A stretch of 26,568 nt of DNA from Desulfovibrio sp. (GTDB lineage: Bacteria; Desulfobacterota; Desulfovibrionia; Desulfovibrionales; Desulfovibrionaceae): assembly GCA_009773975.1 (NCBI GenBank), contig VSMX01000007.1:1-26568 (forward strand), read 5' to 3'. Positions within the stretch are counted from its first letter, which is position 1, and every line of letters starts with the position of its first letter. This document shows positions 24,030 through 26,568 of the stretch, piece after piece. Under the pieces are notes generated by a model. That model was not told where the DNA came from. It did not search any database and saw only the letters and a list, made by a program, of their open reading frames with translations. The translations under genes and the position numbers were made by a program.

Positions 24030-24790
24030 CAAACTGTGTAGAGACTCACGATCTTTCAGTTGGTTTTGGCGCCAGGCAAATTTTGCGCAACGTGTACTTC
24101 AGGGCGCCTGCCTCCGGCATTACCGCGATTGTTGGCCGTTCAGGTTCCGGCAAGACAACCTTGCTGCGCCAATTCAACAGGCTTAACGAGACATTTGCAG
24201 GTTACAGGGCGTCAGGCTCGGTAAAGGTGGATCTTGCCAATGGTCTTTGCGAAATAATGTCCGGCTTGGCAATGCCGCTTTGCCAGTTAAGGCGCAGGGT
24301 AGGGATGGTCTTTCAGACGCCTGATGTTTTGCCAACAAGCATCAGACGCAACCTGCTCATGCCTTTGAAAATTGTCGCAGGGCTGGATTCCCGGGAAGCT
24401 GGTCAACAAATGATACAGGCGTTGCAAAGTGCGGGCTTGTGGCACGAGGTGCGCGACAGGCTGGACGCGCCAGCCGAAAGTCTTTCCGGCGGCCAGAAAC
24501 AAAGACTTTGTCTTGCCAGGGCGCTTGCCCTTGATCCGCAAATTTTATTGCTGGATGAACCGACGGCATCCCTGGATGTTTTGGCGACAACGGCCATTGA
24601 GGAATTGCTGCTCGAAGTCGGGCGCGAATTGCCTCTGATCATGGTTACCCACAATCCGGAACAGGCGGCTCGCCTTGCTGATACTGTCGCCGTGATGGCC
24701 GGCGGGACAATAATAAACCAGGTCGGGAAGGATGAATTTTCTCCTCGGGGGCTGATGGATATTTTGCTGGAATCAAGAGTGGTAGCCTGA
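24026..24790 (+). CDS. pstB: Phosphate-type ABC transporter ATPase PstB
   Basis: 254 residues. Walker A is GRSGSGKT (37-44), the Q-loop VFQTPD (95-100), the signature LSGGQKQR (153-160), Walker B ILLLDEPTAS (173-182) and the switch histidine H209 in MVTHN. The phosphate-family traits FNRLNE and QRLCLARAL are there. All catalytic residues are present, so the gene is under selection or recently orphaned. It ends the transporter cluster; phoU is not found after it. The substrate is by family phosphate; its place by selenium genes does not prove more. Confidence 0.88.
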   Translation: MTNCVETHDLSVGFGARQILRNVYFRAPASGITAIVGRSGSGKTTLLRQFNRLNETFAGYRASGSVKVDLANGLCEIMSGLAMPLCQLRRRVGMVFQTPDVLPTSIRRNLLMPLKIVAGLDSREAGQQMIQALQSAGLWHEVRDRLDAPAESLSGGQKQRLCLARALALDPQILLLDEPTASLDVLATTAIEELLLEVGRELPLIMVTHNPEQAARLADTVAVMAGGTIINQVGKDEFSPRGLMDILLESRVVA

Positions 24791-25245
24791 ATGTTTCAGA
24801 GGCGTTCCACAGACATATCATGCAGCAAGAATCATATAAGATTTTCCTTGACAGCGAAGCAAATCTGCCCAGGAGGAATTTTACCGCGCAACGGAGCGCG
24901 TCTTTGCAAGCAATGCCGCGATACCGCGGAAAGGAAATTAGCCATTACAGTATTGTGGCAATATTATTGCGCCCATAAAGCCAAATTCAGGAATTACTGT
25001 GCGATAAAGTCTTTTCTTGACCTCTTGATAAATTGGAATTAGAGCCATAAAATATCTCAAGCCAAAAAATCATGACAATGAGTATTTCGTAAGCTGCAAA
25101 TGGAATTTCAGGCGGATGCGCATGAAATTGTTTTGCCAATCAATTGCCAATGGCATTTTCAGGCATTTCTCTGGTGTTTATATTGCTGGATACACGAAAA
25201 TATTTAAAATTTGCAAAAAATAAAATATAAACAGGTAGTTACATT
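24791..25245 (+). other. Gap between pstB and the TPR gene
   Basis: 455 bases with no gene I can support. Short frames exist (for example 24791-25042 and an ATG frame from 24820 to about 24978) but their products resemble nothing and lack ribosome-binding sites. Small stems CGCGC/GCGCG and CCGCG/CGCGG lie near 24887-24930, without T-runs. The last 70 bases are A/T-rich; TTGCTG-N16-TAAAAT near 25181-25208 may be the TPR-recJ promoter. Confidence 0.35.
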
Positions 25246-26169
25246 ATGTCTGATTCAGAAAGTTCAACTGCTGCCCCCGAAAAGGAGAAATCCGCAATCC
25301 GCGGAGTGTTTTCAACTCAGGAAATCCGTAAAGTTGGCACGGGCACAACTACCCGCAAGACTGTGCAAAAGACTTTCTGGTTTGTGGAGCAAGCTGGAGA
25401 TGTGCTGGAATGCCAACCCCTGAATCCGAATTTCGTTCCCAGCGGCCCCAAACGCAAGATTACCATGGATGAACTGATTGCAAAGTTTTCTCCCGAACCG
25501 GAGTTTTACCAGATGTCGGTTTATCCCAAAATGCGGGAACTGCAGCAATCAGTACGGCAGGGGGATGCGCATCGCGAGAAGGGTGAAACATTTTCTGCCG
25601 AATACGAATATTCACGCGCGCTCAAGGTTGATGAGGAAAATGTCCGCGCAAATTTTGGTATCGGCCTCACCTACCTTGAACGTGGCGAAAAGGAGAAAGC
25701 ACAAAATATCTTTGAGCGTATTGTAAAGCTTGAGGGGACTTATGAGCCGCAGCAGAAACACCTGTTTAACGAATTCGGTATAAATTTGCGTAAAAATAAA
25801 ATGTTTGACCAGGCTGCGGAATATTATCAAAGGGCATTGGAGCTTACAAAACAGGATGAAAATTTACACACCAATCTTGCCCGGGCACTTTTTGAAACTG
25901 GAAATAATGATGGTTGCCTGGAACATATCTTCAAGGCTCTCGAACTTGCCCCAAAGCATGAAATTTCACTCAAGTTCCTAGACTGGATGATTAAAAAATC
26001 TCTGGTTCCAGCTGATAAAATGCCCCTGGCACAAAAATACCTTGCTGACGATTCGGCTGCGGAGAATGCGCCTGCAGAAGAAAAACCAAAAGAAAATGCT
26101 ACAGAACAAAATGTAACTTCCCCTCAAGCCGGAAATGATTTTTCCCTGGATCTGGATCTTGACTTATGA
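25246..26169 (+). CDS. Tetratricopeptide repeat protein coupled to recJ
   Basis: 307 residues. The first 100 residues are a polar region with the segment TTRKTVQKTFWFVEQAGDVLECQPLNPNF. Four TPR-like repeats follow at about 103-132, 134-165, 174-203 and 206-237 (for example AEYYQRALELTKQDENLHTNLARALFETGN). The tail is rich in E, A and P and ends FSLDLDLDL. There is no signal peptide, so it is cytoplasmic. AGGT lies about 10 bases before the ATG. The stop overlaps recJ as ATGA. Such a gene ahead of recJ is common in Desulfovibrio-type genomes as far as I recall; its partner protein is unknown. Confidence 0.85.
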   Translation: MSDSESSTAAPEKEKSAIRGVFSTQEIRKVGTGTTTRKTVQKTFWFVEQAGDVLECQPLNPNFVPSGPKRKITMDELIAKFSPEPEFYQMSVYPKMRELQQSVRQGDAHREKGETFSAEYEYSRALKVDEENVRANFGIGLTYLERGEKEKAQNIFERIVKLEGTYEPQQKHLFNEFGINLRKNKMFDQAAEYYQRALELTKQDENLHTNLARALFETGNNDGCLEHIFKALELAPKHEISLKFLDWMIKKSLVPADKMPLAQKYLADDSAAENAPAEEKPKENATEQNVTSPQAGNDFSLDLDLDL

Positions 26170-26568
26170 GCCGCTGGCAAATCCGGGAGCCTTTGCCATT
26201 ACCGGAAAATTGGGCCAAGCAATTATCCATCAGCCCTCTTTTCCTGCAAATTTTGCTGGGACGGCATATAGGAAATTTTGAAGAGATTAACAGCTACCTG
26301 GCGGCACGGAAAAAAGACCTGGTTCCACCACGGAATTGGCCCTTGATACCTGAAGCGGCAAATATTCTTTTTGAGGGGCTATCCAAGGGAAAAAAAATCG
26401 CGGTCTGGGGTGATTATGATGTTGACGGAATAACAGCCACGGCTGTTGCTCTTGATATCCTTGAAGAGCACGGGATTGAGGCCGGCTATCATTTGCCTGA
26501 CCGCAAAAATGAAGGTTATGGGCTGAACATTGCCGGCATTGAGGAATTGGCTCGCGAAGGATATGAAG
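26166..26568 (+). CDS. recJ: Single-stranded-DNA-specific exonuclease RecJ, N-terminal part
   Basis: 134 residues are visible before the window ends. The start MSRWQIREPLPLPENWAKQL is followed by the DHH-family motif I, DYDVDG (residues 83-88), preceded by KKIAVWG, and by PDRKNEGYGLN, typical of RecJ. The enzyme degrades single-stranded DNA 5' to 3' in repair and recombination. It begins within the TPR stop codon (ATGA overlap), so the two are co-translated. Confidence 0.92.
   Translation, partial: MSRWQIREPLPLPENWAKQLSISPLFLQILLGRHIGNFEEINSYLAARKKDLVPPRNWPLIPEAANILFEGLSKGKKIAVWGDYDVDGITATAVALDILEEHGIEAGYHLPDRKNEGYGLNIAGIEELAREGYE

Noticed and set aside
24820..24978. A small gene of about 52 codons after pstB
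   Set aside because: It has no ribosome-binding site and no recognisable family; kept only as a remark in the gap entry.
1..26568. CRISPR arrays, insertion sequences or phage genes
   Set aside because: No regularly spaced repeats, transposase motifs or terminal inverted repeats were seen.

Overview
The window reads as a strict-anaerobe chromosome segment, most likely from a Desulfovibrio-like deltaproteobacterium. That placement is inference. It rests on the tetratricopeptide gene coupled to recJ, the Mop protein and a Pst-type phosphate transporter beside a full glycine reductase and selenocysteine gene set. No rRNA or tRNA was seen to fix the lineage.

Layout. (1) Positions 1-7922, minus strand, transcribed leftwards: a Kef-type cation/proton antiporter, then three different dynamin-like GTPase genes in tandem, then the start of a small exported protein coupled to the last GTPase by an ATGA overlap. 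(2) Positions 8160-18042, minus strand: a complete glycine reductase operon in the order grdX, grdE, grdB, AGCS-type symporter, trxB, grdC, grdD, trxA, grdA, closed by a terminator. It is headed by a glycine riboswitch (17947-18042) and two candidate promoters, one with a 17-bp palindrome in its spacer. (3) Positions 18184-18482: a single mop (molbindin) gene with its own terminator. (4) Positions 18588-20593, plus strand: a structured gap, two gene remnants (TAXI-type receptor start and DUF1847 end) and selD. (5) Positions 20598-22660, minus strand: selA behind a YedF-like selenium gene. (6) Positions 22773-24790, plus strand: a broken pst cluster in which the start of a binding-protein gene is fused out of frame to the end of pstC, followed by intact pstA and pstB. 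(7) Positions 24791-26568: a 455-bp gap, a TPR gene and the start of recJ.

How the genes fit together. The symporter can import glycine. GrdE/GrdB bind and activate it, GrdA carries the carboxymethyl group on selenium, and GrdC/GrdD release acetyl phosphate; TrxB/TrxA supply electrons. GrdA, GrdB and SelD all need in-frame UGA read as selenocysteine, so the selenium genes next door make the cofactor for the operon, and SelD depends on its own product. The riboswitch would tie expression to glycine supply.

Most worth a second look: the glycine riboswitch on a glycine reductase operon, the antiporter plus triple-dynamin operon, the three UGA-containing genes with a shared SECIS-like hairpin shape in two of them, the structured gaps inside the grd operon, and the two deletion-type gene remnants.
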